A DNA stretch of 32,196 nucleotides from Candidatus Poribacteria bacterium (GCA_022822005.1 JAJECO010000028.1:1-32196), one strand, 5' to 3'. Positions 7,851 through 14,951 are shown, counted from the stretch's first letter. The notes: generated by a model from the sequence alone, not told the origin. Numbers and translations: made by a program.

Positions 7851-8195
7851 ATTATGGTGAACCATACAAATAAGTATACATATTAACCTTTGGTGCTATT
7901 TAGTGAGAGTGTCTTTCCCACATTTTTGAAGCGTTCATTGATTCATTAGGGTAGCTCATTGGTTCTACCCTTCGGCTGCACATGTCGCCCCTCCGGGGCT
8001 TTGGGTGTTTGGTTGTCCTGTACTCTATAAACATGCCGCCCCTCCGGGGCTAAAGGCACCGAAGAGCCAATAGTTTTCATGTTTCACAGCCTGTCCCGAT
8101 TTATCGGGGCATCACGTTTGACGTTATCAACAGCTGCAAACTAGCACCAAAGGTTATTATTTAAATGTATCAGTAATTATAATTTTTACCATAAT
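7851..8195. mobile_element. MITE-like element with nested terminal inverted repeats, no gene
   Basis: The left end ATTATGGTGAA (from 7851) and the right end, read on the other strand (ATTATGGTAA, from 8195 inward), match, and similarity continues imperfectly for about 45-50 bases. It ends in a perfect 15-base inverted repeat TAACCTTTGGTGCTA (7884-7898) against TAGCACCAAAGGTTA (8142-8156). Inside are two direct copies of a 20-base segment around GCCCC-TCC-GGGGC (7981-8000 and 8032-8051, one mismatch) and the dyad CCCGAT-TT-ATCGGG (8095-8108). No open frame of interest is present. A clear target-site duplication is not visible. The left end recurs at 32066 and in part at 21448. The remaining parts of the 7826-8289 gap hold nothing recognisable. 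Confidence 0.6.
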
Positions 8196-8289
8196 CAGCT
8201 TTCCCGTCAAAGACCGAGGATGAAGCGTGAAGCATAAGTTAGTTCCTTGGTGCGCTGATCCATGGATGAACTAATGAACCGATGAACCG

Positions 8290-8859
8290 ATGAATACCCA
8301 GTCCCACGCCATCATTAACGTCGCACTCCTGAGTCGGAAGGCATCACCGCATCTACATCGTTACGCTCTCATCGGTGCCGCATTACCGGACGTGCCGATG
8401 TTTATCTTTTTTGCGGTTGAGGCGTTCATCCTCAAGCATCCACAACGCCTAATCTGGGGCGAGCGATATTTCCTGCCGGAGTGGCAAAACCTCTTTGATC
8501 TCTTTAACTCTATCCCGCTGTTCCTCATCCTTCTTGGGATTGGTTACTGGCGCAAATCCAACGCCCTCATCGTTTGCTCCTTGAGTCTGCTGTTACACGC
8601 TGCCGGCGATTTCTTCCTCCACCAAGACGACGGGCATCGGCATTTCTTCCCACTCCTCCAATACCGTTTCCATAGCCCGGTCTCCTACTGGGACCCCAGA
8701 CATCACGGCGGGATTGTATCCGCTATCGAGATATTGGTCACAATCGGAGCGTCGGTTTATCTCTTTCCCCGCCTACAATCCCGACTCATGAAGGGTGTAT
8801 TAGTTTTTATAAACCTCATTTCTGCCCTCATGTATGTCGGATTTATTTTCTTCGGTTGA
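8290..8859 (+). CDS. Polytopic membrane protein with conserved-looking His/Asp motifs, function unknown
   Basis: A 189-residue hydrophobic protein with about four membrane segments (near 30-50, 69-88, 93-108 and 150-189). The polar motifs stand out: MNTQSHAIINVAL at the start, AALPDVP near 32-38, LLHAAGDFFLHQDDGHRHFFP near 103-123, and SPVSYWDPRHHGG near 131-143. An LPD motif plus a late histidine pair in a membrane protein recalls the YdjM/LexA-binding inner-membrane metal-dependent hydrolase group (DUF457), but the match is loose and I do not assign an activity. The start has no ribosome site; three short overlapping ATG frames lie just upstream (8262-8293). It converges on the minus-strand gene ending at 8880. 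Confidence 0.72.
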   Translation: MNTQSHAIINVALLSRKASPHLHRYALIGAALPDVPMFIFFAVEAFILKHPQRLIWGERYFLPEWQNLFDLFNSIPLFLILLGIGYWRKSNALIVCSLSLLLHAAGDFFLHQDDGHRHFFPLLQYRFHSPVSYWDPRHHGGIVSAIEILVTIGASVYLFPRLQSRLMKGVLVFINLISALMYVGFIFFG

Positions 8860-8879
8860 GCGACCCGTTCCCTTACGAT

Positions 8880-9887
8880 TCAATACTCCACAACTTCAGC
8901 TGCTTCCAACAAAGTCTCCCAATCTGTTCCATTTTTGCCCTCAAGCTGACTCCGTTTGAAGGTGAGAATCAGCGTTGTTGCTGGCTTGCCACGGAATCTT
9001 TGGGGAACACTTATTGGAGCCGGAAGGGGAGGAACGAGAGGTTTCGGAACCCTCAGAATAAGCTCGCGGGACCGTTTCCCCTTTTTTGATTGTGAGTCTT
9101 CTATTTCTTCATCTTTCTTTTCTTCGATTTCTTTCAGTTCTTCTTCTGCTTTCTCCGCCAATTCTTCCAATTTTTCTACAGCTGCCTGCAGCTTTTCTTT
9201 TTTCTCTTCGAGATTTTCTCCCGTGTGCGAGTGCGAGAGAGTTTCCCGTATGAGAGAGAGAGTTTCCCACCCGTGAGAAAGAGCTTCCCGTGTGTGAGGC
9301 ATCGCATCTACGTCACCGTAATTGACTTTGACTGTCCGTACAAACCCCATAATATCTGTCTCAAGGTCAACGGCGTAATCAGGATAACCGAAGACCACAA
9401 ACGAGATCGTATCATCAAGCGCCAATTGACCAATATGGGAACCGTATTTGCCGACGAGATAAGCGAGTTGCTCCTTGAGTTTATCAACCTTCTCCTTACT
9501 ATACAATTCGTTGTTACCGACCAACCATACCGCCTCTTCTGGTTGACCTTGATGTCGAACTTCTCGCTCATGTTTTTCCCACAAGTTCGTTTTCTTCTCT
9601 GTTTTAACAATCCTCATCTCTTTTTCCGTAACAGGAAACCGCACATCAAGCAGGAACATAACACCATACCCTTTGAGATATAGATGTTGACAGCCACCTC
9701 TACGGAAAAATCCTCCCTTGACATAATCGTCCTCAAATGTCTCGTGCATTGTTTCGTCAACAATCCGACACATCACCTTGAGGTCTTCGACCATCTCGGT
9801 GTAGTCAATTTTATCTTGTGCAGATGCGGTGCCGGTGACCAAGCCGACGCCAAATGCAGCTATGATAAGAGTCATATAGAATTTCAT
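8880..9887 (-). CDS. Secreted coiled-coil protein downstream of a sigma/anti-sigma pair, function unknown
   Basis: A 335-residue protein with a signal peptide (LIIAAFGVGLVTGTASA, cleaved before QDKIDYTEM). Residues about 25-200 form a mixed domain with two early cysteines, a GGFFRRGGC segment and the hydrophobic strand YGVMFLLDVRFPV. Then come three 7-residue repeats of the pattern [HL]xxE[AT]LS. A strongly charged coiled coil rich in Glu and Lys (about residues 225-268) follows, then a Pro-rich linker (VPKPLVPPLPAPISVP) and a short C-terminal segment. I do not recognise the family. The ATG at 9887 has GGAGG eight bases upstream. It lies 78 bases behind the anti-sigma gene on the same strand, so it is likely the output gene of that sigma factor or part of its signalling. 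Envelope location is inferred from the signal peptide. Confidence 0.82.
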   Translation of the reverse strand: MKFYMTLIIAAFGVGLVTGTASAQDKIDYTEMVEDLKVMCRIVDETMHETFEDDYVKGGFFRRGGCQHLYLKGYGVMFLLDVRFPVTEKEMRIVKTEKKTNLWEKHEREVRHQGQPEEAVWLVGNNELYSKEKVDKLKEQLAYLVGKYGSHIGQLALDDTISFVVFGYPDYAVDLETDIMGFVRTVKVNYGDVDAMPHTREALSHGWETLSLIRETLSHSHTGENLEEKKEKLQAAVEKLEELAEKAEEELKEIEEKKDEEIEDSQSKKGKRSRELILRVPKPLVPPLPAPISVPQRFRGKPATTLILTFKRSQLEGKNGTDWETLLEAAEVVEY

Positions 9888-9965
9888 GATTGTATCCTCC
9901 TTTAATACGTGAATCTTCTGAGCCTTCGCGTTTCACGTTTTATACAATTTATAATTTGTATAATG

Positions 9966-10673
9966 TTATTTTATATCCTCTTGTATTTCAGACACATGGG
10001 AAGCGAGGATGAACTCGAAGGCGCGTTGGGTCTCAAGAAATTCAGCTTCTGTTGCACCGGCAAGTTGCTGGAGTTCTTGACGGATAAGTTCCAAATCCTG
10101 TACCCGTTGTGATTGTAACCCTTGATAGATCAACGTCAGTTGTGCATTCGTCTGTTTCTGGCGTTCATCCAGATGGACTTGGAGTTGTTCGCTGAATTCA
10201 TCCAACGCTCCTTGAAGTTGTTTTACAATCTCTACTTGCGTGGCGTGACGTTCCGCCTGAAGCAATCGTACCAGTTCCTGCGCTGTAATCTCCGGGACAG
10301 TCTCTTGCCCAATCCTAAGTGTTAAACCGCGGTCTTCCCACTTAATATCAACGCCGATCCACGCCAATGCAGAAAGGCTAATGACTAAAATCAAACAAGC
10401 CGCCACGCCCCAAGAGAGCCATCGCCATGCCGGTGATCGGGCCCACCATGACAAAGGTTTAGGTTGTATGGCTTTATGCAACGCCTCAATATCGATTGGG
10501 CGATCTACCTCCTCCCATTGATCAAGGGTTTGTTGCGTCTCGTTTAGATTCACTTGGAATTGCGTACACTCACGGCAAGTCTGTAAGTGTGCTTCCAGCG
10601 ATTTTTTCGCCTCCGCTTCCAATTCCTCATAGTTCTCAACTATAATCTGTTCTCTAAAGAATCTGCAATCCAA
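9966..10673 (-). CDS. Membrane anti-sigma factor with zinc-finger-type N-terminus
   Basis: I place the start at the TTG at 10673, seven bases after AAGGAGGT; the longer frame back to 10778 has no ribosome site and runs into a repeat hairpin. From there the protein has 235 residues and opens with M-D-C-R-F-F-R-E-Q and later H-L-Q-T-C-R-E-C, giving the Cys...His-x3-Cys-x2-Cys pattern of zinc-associated anti-sigma domains, which hold an ECF sigma factor inactive at the membrane. One membrane segment follows (WGVAACLILVISLSALAWIGV). The outside part is a long amphipathic helix region rich in Gln and Glu (VEIVKQLQGALDEF onwards), a possible sensor or interaction surface. It is the partner of the sigma factor at 10806-11375; 132 bases separate them, more than usual. 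Confidence 0.85.
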   Translation of the reverse strand: MDCRFFREQIIVENYEELEAEAKKSLEAHLQTCRECTQFQVNLNETQQTLDQWEEVDRPIDIEALHKAIQPKPLSWWARSPAWRWLSWGVAACLILVISLSALAWIGVDIKWEDRGLTLRIGQETVPEITAQELVRLLQAERHATQVEIVKQLQGALDEFSEQLQVHLDERQKQTNAQLTLIYQGLQSQRVQDLELIRQELQQLAGATEAEFLETQRAFEFILASHVSEIQEDIK

Positions 10674-10758
10674 TGAAAACACCTCCTTTATATGTGAATT
10701 AGCCGTGAACGCTGAGAGATTTATAGTGGATCTTAGAATTAGTGAGACACTCCAAACC

Positions 10759-10779
10759 GGTGCGGTTTCCAACCGCACC
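10759..10779. repeat. Palindromic intergenic repeat in the sigma/anti-sigma spacer
   Basis: GGTGCGGTT (10759-10767) and AACCGCACC (10771-10779) form a perfect nine-base stem with loop TCC. A related, imperfect sequence (ACCGGTGCGGCTTGCGGTT) lies at about 21494-21512. It looks like a dispersed REP-type unit inserted between the sigma and anti-sigma genes, and could modulate their relative expression. Confidence 0.65.
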
Positions 10780-10805
10780 TACCGGGTGGCTTTATCCCCA
10801 ATCAG

Positions 10806-11375
10806 CTATTCCTGTTTTGATAACATTCGACTAAGACGCTCCATTCCAGCTGTCATCCGCGACTTGACCGTGCTGATAGGGCGTTCGACGATTGCGGCAA
10901 TCTCATGAAATTTCATGCCGTTATAATGTCGCAGCGTGATCACAACTCGCTGATCTTCTGGCAAACATGCCAACGCTGAACGTACCCGGCTTTCAGTCTC
11001 TTTCCTTATGACAACTGCATGAGGCGGATTAGATGGATCGATAAGTCTCTCGTCGAAACCTTCGGATTCTGAATCCAGATAAGTATCTATCGGCATTTCT
11101 TTTCGACGTTGTTGTTTGGTAAGTGTATCCAGACAGAGGTTCGTCGCAATTCGATACATCCATGTGGAAAACTGCGCCGTTGGGCGATAGGTCTTAGCGG
11201 ATTTATAGATACGGAGAAAGACCTCCTGCCGAAGATCTTCCGCTAACGGGAGGTCGTTGACCATTCGATAGCAGTAATTCAGCAGCGGTTTCTCCCACCG
11301 TTTGACCAATGTATCAAACGAAAGCAAATCGCCTGTCTGGAGTTGGAGCATCAAAGCCTCATCTGATTTCTCCAT
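10806..11375 (-). CDS. ECF-type RNA polymerase sigma factor
   Basis: A 189-residue protein from the ATG at 11375 (GAGGG five bases upstream; an earlier TTG at 11402 lacks one). Sigma region 2 runs from about 18 to 85 with SFDTLVKRWEKPLLNYCYRMVND, the core-binding AEDLRQEVFLRIYKSAKTYRP and the -10-recognising FSTWMYRIATNLCLDTLTK. A linker of about 30 residues follows. Region 4 begins at LACLPEDQRVVITLRHYNGMKFHEIAAIVERPISTVKSRMTAGMERL and holds the helix-turn-helix that reads the -35 element. Such factors direct transcription of envelope or stress regulons and are kept inactive by the anti-sigma factor encoded next (9966-10673). Its own promoter should lie between 11376 and about 11460; I could not identify it with certainty. 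Confidence 0.92.
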   Translation of the reverse strand: MEKSDEALMLQLQTGDLLSFDTLVKRWEKPLLNYCYRMVNDLPLAEDLRQEVFLRIYKSAKTYRPTAQFSTWMYRIATNLCLDTLTKQQRRKEMPIDTYLDSESEGFDERLIDPSNPPHAVVIRKETESRVRSALACLPEDQRVVITLRHYNGMKFHEIAAIVERPISTVKSRMTAGMERLSRMLSKQE

Positions 11376-11481
11376 ACTTACCCTCAATCTATCCGGTCTC
11401 AATAGGTATAAACGGCTGAGGTGTGAAAAAGACGAGATTTTTTATAGGAGGAAAAATTCTATGACAGTAACTTCGGGACTT

Positions 11482-11506
11482 TACGTTTTACGTTTCACGT
11501 TTCACG
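11482..11506. repeat. Heptamer repeat ACGTTTY upstream of rnpB
   Basis: Three consecutive units (ACGTTTT, ACGTTTC, ACGTTTC) followed by ACG. The repeat supplies the -35-like TTCACG of the rnpB promoter. A shorter related sequence (CGTTTCACGTTTTA) occurs at about 9929-9942. Confidence 0.6.
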
Positions 11507-11522
11507 CCCGATATGGTATCAT
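11494..11522 (+). promoter_or_regulatory. Probable rnpB promoter
   Basis: TATCAT at 11517-11522, preceded by TG at -2 (extended -10, TGGTATCAT), with TTCACG 17 bases upstream (11494-11499). The -10 ends eight bases before the first base of the RNA (11531), which is the right distance. Confidence 0.6.
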
Positions 11523-11530
11523 ACTCGAAC

Positions 11531-11903
11531 GCTTGAGTTGGGTAGGTGATCGCGTTCCGAGTAATCGGGATGAGGAAAGTCCGGACTCCACAGGGCGGGA
11601 TGCTGGGTAACCCCCAGGAGCGGCGACGCTATGGACAGTGCAACAGAAAGCAGACTACAACGCTTCGGCGTTGTACAGGTGAAACGGTGCGGTAAAAGCG
11701 CACCAGTTCCGATGGTGACATCGGATGCTCGGTAAACCCCATCTGGAGCAAGGCAAAATAGGAGGATGTAGTAGGCGCGCCCGCCTAGTCCTCGGGTATA
11801 GCTGCTTGAGGTTGATGGTAACATCAATCCCAGATGAATGATCATCACCTTGATGCGCGAGAGCAATTCAGGGAACAGAAACCGGCTTATTCCCAACTCA
11901 AGC
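11531..11903 (+). ncRNA. rnpB: RNase P RNA (bacterial type A)
   Basis: This is the catalytic RNA of ribonuclease P, which trims the 5' leader from precursor tRNAs. The ends are fixed by helix P1: GCTTGAGTTGGG (11531-11542) pairs perfectly with CCCAACTCAAGC (11892-11903). Conserved core blocks occur in order: GAGGAAAGTCCGGACTCC followed by ACAGGGC (P4 5' strand, from about 11572), ACAGAAAGCAGAC (about 11643), GGTGCGGTAAAAGCGCACC (about 11686), GTAAACCCCATCTGGAGCAA (about 11732), TATAGCTGCTTGAGG (about 11798) and ACAGAAACCGGCTTA (about 11875, P4 3' strand). The total of 373 bases is normal for type A. Protein frames across it on either strand are artefacts. No terminator is seen before the next gene 24 bases on. 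Confidence 0.96.
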
Positions 11904-11927
11904 CCCTTTATCAGGAGGAGGGTCCCA

Positions 11928-12773
11928 ATGGAACTGACGGAGGAGGAACGGTTTAATTTAGAACGCAGAACGTATGATTGTCCCCCAACCCTGACAGACA
12001 ATCAGGTATTGGAGTTTTGCCAACAGGGTTTTCTGGTACTGGAGGGAGTTGTGCCAGACGAGATTAACCGCAGGACATTCGCGTATCTTGAAGAGAACGC
12101 CTATTTCGAACCGGCAGAAATCCTTAAAGAGGATTGGTTCGTTGATAACGTGATCCTCAATCCACAGGCAGCCGGTGCTGTCCGGTCATTACTCGGTAAA
12201 AATTTCGGTCTGCCCATCATGATGAGTCAGCATCGGGTCCAGTGTCCGATGTCAGGTCAATCGTGGCACCGGGATGCCGGCTCCAAATGGGGACCTGAAC
12301 TCAATTATCTACAAGTGTTCTACTATCCGCAAGATACACCGGAAGCGTTCGGTCCTACCGAGGTGTTGCCCGGTTCACACCTTTTCAACGCGTCTGCGCG
12401 TTATATGAGTCACTACGGCAATATTCGAGGAACGGTGAAAACAACCGCGCCAGCAGGGTCAATCTTCATCACGGTCTACTCAATCTGGCACCGTCGCTCC
12501 GTTTCGACAGCAGAAGGGATGCGCCACATGTTGAAATACAACTACTGGCGAACCGTGCCGCCGAAACGGGATTGGTTAATTGAACCCGACTTCGACTTTG
12601 AAGCTGCGGATTACGGTCCTAATCGTTTCCAAAGTGCTCACATGTTCTACTGGCTCTGCGGGAAGAAGGAGGAGTTTCGCTGGATTGGGGGGCAAGGGTG
12701 GCCACTACGTTACGGTAGAGGACCTAACTACAAGCCATACGGCGCACCGTCTGCACCGCCGGGGGATTGGTAA
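11928..12773 (+). CDS. Phytanoyl-CoA dioxygenase (PhyH) family protein, copy 1
   Basis: A 281-residue Fe(II)/2-oxoglutarate-dependent oxygenase of the PhyH family. The start is the ATG at 11928 with AGGAGGAG just upstream; the longer frame beginning at 11838 lies inside the RNase P RNA and is rejected. The double-stranded beta-helix metal site is visible as H114-R-D116 (in QSWHRDAGS) and a distal His188 (in SIWHRR); an arginine at about 199 is a candidate for the 2-oxoglutarate carboxylate. The motif FGPTEVLPGSH (141-151) is typical. These enzymes hydroxylate small molecules using O2 and 2-oxoglutarate; the substrate is unknown. It follows rnpB by 24 bases and converges, 16 bases apart, with the sialidase-like gene. 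A second family member is at 14136. Confidence 0.9.
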   Translation: MELTEEERFNLERRTYDCPPTLTDNQVLEFCQQGFLVLEGVVPDEINRRTFAYLEENAYFEPAEILKEDWFVDNVILNPQAAGAVRSLLGKNFGLPIMMSQHRVQCPMSGQSWHRDAGSKWGPELNYLQVFYYPQDTPEAFGPTEVLPGSHLFNASARYMSHYGNIRGTVKTTAPAGSIFITVYSIWHRRSVSTAEGMRHMLKYNYWRTVPPKRDWLIEPDFDFEAADYGPNRFQSAHMFYWLCGKKEEFRWIGGQGWPLRYGRGPNYKPYGAPSAPPGDW

Positions 12774-12789
12774 AGACGATAGGCGTACA

Positions 12790-13953
12790 TTACGGTTTCC
12801 ATTTGATGAGGACACCGCCGTTGGGATAATGACCGTATGCGGTCAGCACTGAGCCATCGCCCATCGAAGTCGAATACAGGTGTCCAGAGACGCATTCATA
12901 CCACTGCGCTGGGTTGTTGTACGACCAATCGTCAAGGATATACATCCGGTCTAGGTTCCACGTCTGACCGTGATCGTGGCTAATGAGAGCGTCGCATCCA
13001 CGCCGATAGCTTGCCAATTTCCCATCCCGCATATCCAACCGTCGGATTACCGTCATCACGAGATCATCGTTCGGGAGACGGAGGAGATTGGCGTGCATCC
13101 GACCCGCTTCCAACAGATGCTCAACCGGCGACCACGTGACCCCATCATCCTTAGATATTGAGATACCTGTCCCCTCAAAGTTGTCGTAGTGATACTTAAT
13201 GTACTTGCCTAGCATGTCAGTACGTATCGCAGCGACGATCCAACCGTTCGCAGCCTGAACCATGGCGCCTTCCCCACAGCCGCGCTCATACGTCACCCCT
13301 TCATAGGTGTCCTGCCATTTCCACGCATTGGGCCAACTGTGGTTTTCCCATGTCCGTCCGCCATCATTTGACCATCGGACGCAGCCGCAAATTGCTTTGT
13401 CAAAGCTGAAGTTGTCCGGAAATGTCTGACCCGTCCACCCAATCCGTGTGGCGCGACCATGCACATCGCGATCTACAAGCGGATTCCCCTCAGAACAGAA
13501 ATCTTTCCCGTCCGGTGCCTTTGCCAGCGGAATCCGTTCCGACCATGTGCGACCATAGTCGTGACTGAAGCACAGCGACGAGCCTGATTCTGCCATCAGT
13601 CCGCCATCATTGTAGCTGAGGGTGCCGCCACCCAAGTCGGTCAACATGACGGGGCGGCCATGGCCGATCGCCTGATAATCGCCCCATGTCGCCCCACCAT
13701 CTGCACTGATCGCAGCGACGGTTTCTTCACCGTTTTGAAAAGCTATGCGGTCCGTCTTTGCTGCTCCCAGCAACAGAATCTCGCCATTATCCATCTTCGC
13801 CAAGCCGAAGGGAACAACCTTGGCTTCCCCAAATCGTGGCAGAAATTGATATTCCGCCGGTTGGGACAGGTAGCCGTCCTCACCATTTCCTACAAGTACT
13901 CGGTGTTCCTTCCAAGAGAATGTTTCAAGGTTATCGTCAGCTTTCTCAATCAT
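12790..13953 (-). CDS. Sialidase-like (BNR/Asp-box) six-bladed propeller protein
   Basis: I use the ATG at 13953 (GGGAG upstream), giving 387 residues; a longer frame to 14019 has no ribosome site. Five Asp-box motifs S-x-D-x-G-x-T-W appear at about 83-90, 130-137, 195-202, 267-274 and 325-332, which define the sialidase/neuraminidase-type propeller (exo-alpha-sialidase family). Family enzymes remove terminal sialic acids, but many bacterial relatives act on other glycans or are uncharacterised. Of the three-arginine carboxylate-binding triad I can only point to candidates (for example R243 in AAIRTD and R304-R305). E229 (GEGAMVQ) could be the catalytic glutamate. No signal peptide is seen at the chosen start, so a cytoplasmic place or misplaced start remains possible. 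It is flanked by two PhyH genes. Confidence 0.85.
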   Translation of the reverse strand: MIEKADDNLETFSWKEHRVLVGNGEDGYLSQPAEYQFLPRFGEAKVVPFGLAKMDNGEILLLGAAKTDRIAFQNGEETVAAISADGGATWGDYQAIGHGRPVMLTDLGGGTLSYNDGGLMAESGSSLCFSHDYGRTWSERIPLAKAPDGKDFCSEGNPLVDRDVHGRATRIGWTGQTFPDNFSFDKAICGCVRWSNDGGRTWENHSWPNAWKWQDTYEGVTYERGCGEGAMVQAANGWIVAAIRTDMLGKYIKYHYDNFEGTGISISKDDGVTWSPVEHLLEAGRMHANLLRLPNDDLVMTVIRRLDMRDGKLASYRRGCDALISHDHGQTWNLDRMYILDDWSYNNPAQWYECVSGHLYSTSMGDGSVLTAYGHYPNGGVLIKWKP

Positions 13954-14135
13954 AAGAAACGCTCCCATTAATGCAGAATTACAACGGGTTGTAAAGACCG
14001 TGGCAGGTGCGAAACACAACTATTTTGCGCTGGAATTGTTTGTGCGGGTATGTTACGATATTGATCCGTGAATAATCCCAAATCCGCAGTCGATATTAAT
14101 TTTAACCAAGGTTCAGAACTGGGTAGGAGGTCGGA

Positions 14136-14897
14136 ATGCCAACTGATATTGATGAGTGCGTAGCAGAGATTCTGGACATCGGACACTGTATCCTACCAGA
14201 TCATTTTCCGCGGACGGCACTTGAAGAATGTCGTCAGGCATTTCAGCCGTTGCTGGAAGATGTTGCCGGCCGTATTCCCGAAGGCAACCGCGGTCCAAAA
14301 CGATGGGCGATCGGATTGCCTTTTGCGCCGCCGTTCTATCACTCTGCTTTCTTCAACGACGACACGGTCATCGAGATTGTCAGTCGCATCTTGGGCGAAG
14401 ACATGCACATCTCTTACTATGGAACCGACACACCGATATCGGGATCAGAATATCAGCACGTCCATGCGGATCTGCCGTTTCTCTTCAACGAGGAGCCGGG
14501 GCATCGTCACCCACCGGCACTGCTGTCCGTCCGATTTACGTTCGTCGATATGACGCCGGAGAATGGACCGTTTGAAGTTGCAGAGCGCACCCAACATTTA
14601 GTCCGGACCGAAATATTGGAGAGAGCCAATGCAGGGAGAATCCCCCTCAAGCCTTTGCTGCTTAAAGCCGGGGACGTGCTAATCTCCGATCCGCGTACCG
14701 TTCACCGCGGTACGCCCAACCGCACCGATATGCCCCGTCCCTTCGCTGTGATTGTCCACAACCGCCACTGGTACAATATCAGTCGTGAGCGGCTGGAAGC
14801 AAACGAAGACACCCCCATGCTTACAGAGGCGTTCTATCGTACACTGTCGGAGCGGGAACAAGAACTGCTGCGAAAAGTCCCCAAGACAACTGACTAA
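14136..14897 (+). CDS. Phytanoyl-CoA dioxygenase (PhyH) family protein, copy 2
   Basis: A 253-residue Fe(II)/2-oxoglutarate oxygenase, clearly different from the copy at 11928. The metal ligands are visible as H110-A-D112 (in YQHVHADLPF) and His190 (in DPRTVHRGTPN), with R201 (PRPFAVIVHNR) as candidate 2-oxoglutarate ligand. VDMTPENGPFEVAERTQH is the usual strand pair that follows the HxD motif. The family hydroxylates small molecules; the substrate is unknown. The ATG at 14136 has GGAGG eight bases upstream (14126-14130). It is transcribed divergently from the sialidase-like gene (about 180 bases between starts) and converges with the long DUF4175 gene 54 bases further on. Shared regulation with the sialidase-like gene through the divergent region is possible. 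Confidence 0.88.
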   Translation: MPTDIDECVAEILDIGHCILPDHFPRTALEECRQAFQPLLEDVAGRIPEGNRGPKRWAIGLPFAPPFYHSAFFNDDTVIEIVSRILGEDMHISYYGTDTPISGSEYQHVHADLPFLFNEEPGHRHPPALLSVRFTFVDMTPENGPFEVAERTQHLVRTEILERANAGRIPLKPLLLKAGDVLISDPRTVHRGTPNRTDMPRPFAVIVHNRHWYNISRERLEANEDTPMLTEAFYRTLSEREQELLRKVPKTTD

Positions 14898-14951
14898 CCG
14901 AATTGTAGGAACTACCAAATCTCCCTAAGAGATTTAAACGGGTGAAATCCT

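Noticed and set aside
8956-9276. Serine- and phenylalanine-rich plus-strand frame
   Set aside because: It is the reverse complement of the Glu/Lys coiled coil of the secreted protein; its composition is a by-product.
10674-10778. Longer N-terminus for the anti-sigma factor (GTG at 10778)
   Set aside because: It begins inside a palindromic repeat and lacks a ribosome site, while TTG at 10673 has a near-perfect one and gives the normal zinc-finger start.
11461-11610. Plus-strand ATG with an AGGAGG site just upstream (11445-11463)
   Set aside because: The frame runs through the heptamer repeat and into conserved RNase P RNA core sequence, so coding is not credible despite the ribosome-like site.
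11838-11927. Longer N-terminus for the first PhyH protein
   Set aside because: These bases form the 3' part of RNase P RNA; the ATG at 11928 with AGGAGGAG is the natural start.
11519-12001. Minus-strand open frame of 160 codons
   Set aside because: It is antisense to RNase P RNA and the start of the dioxygenase gene, with no ribosome site and no protein-like pattern.
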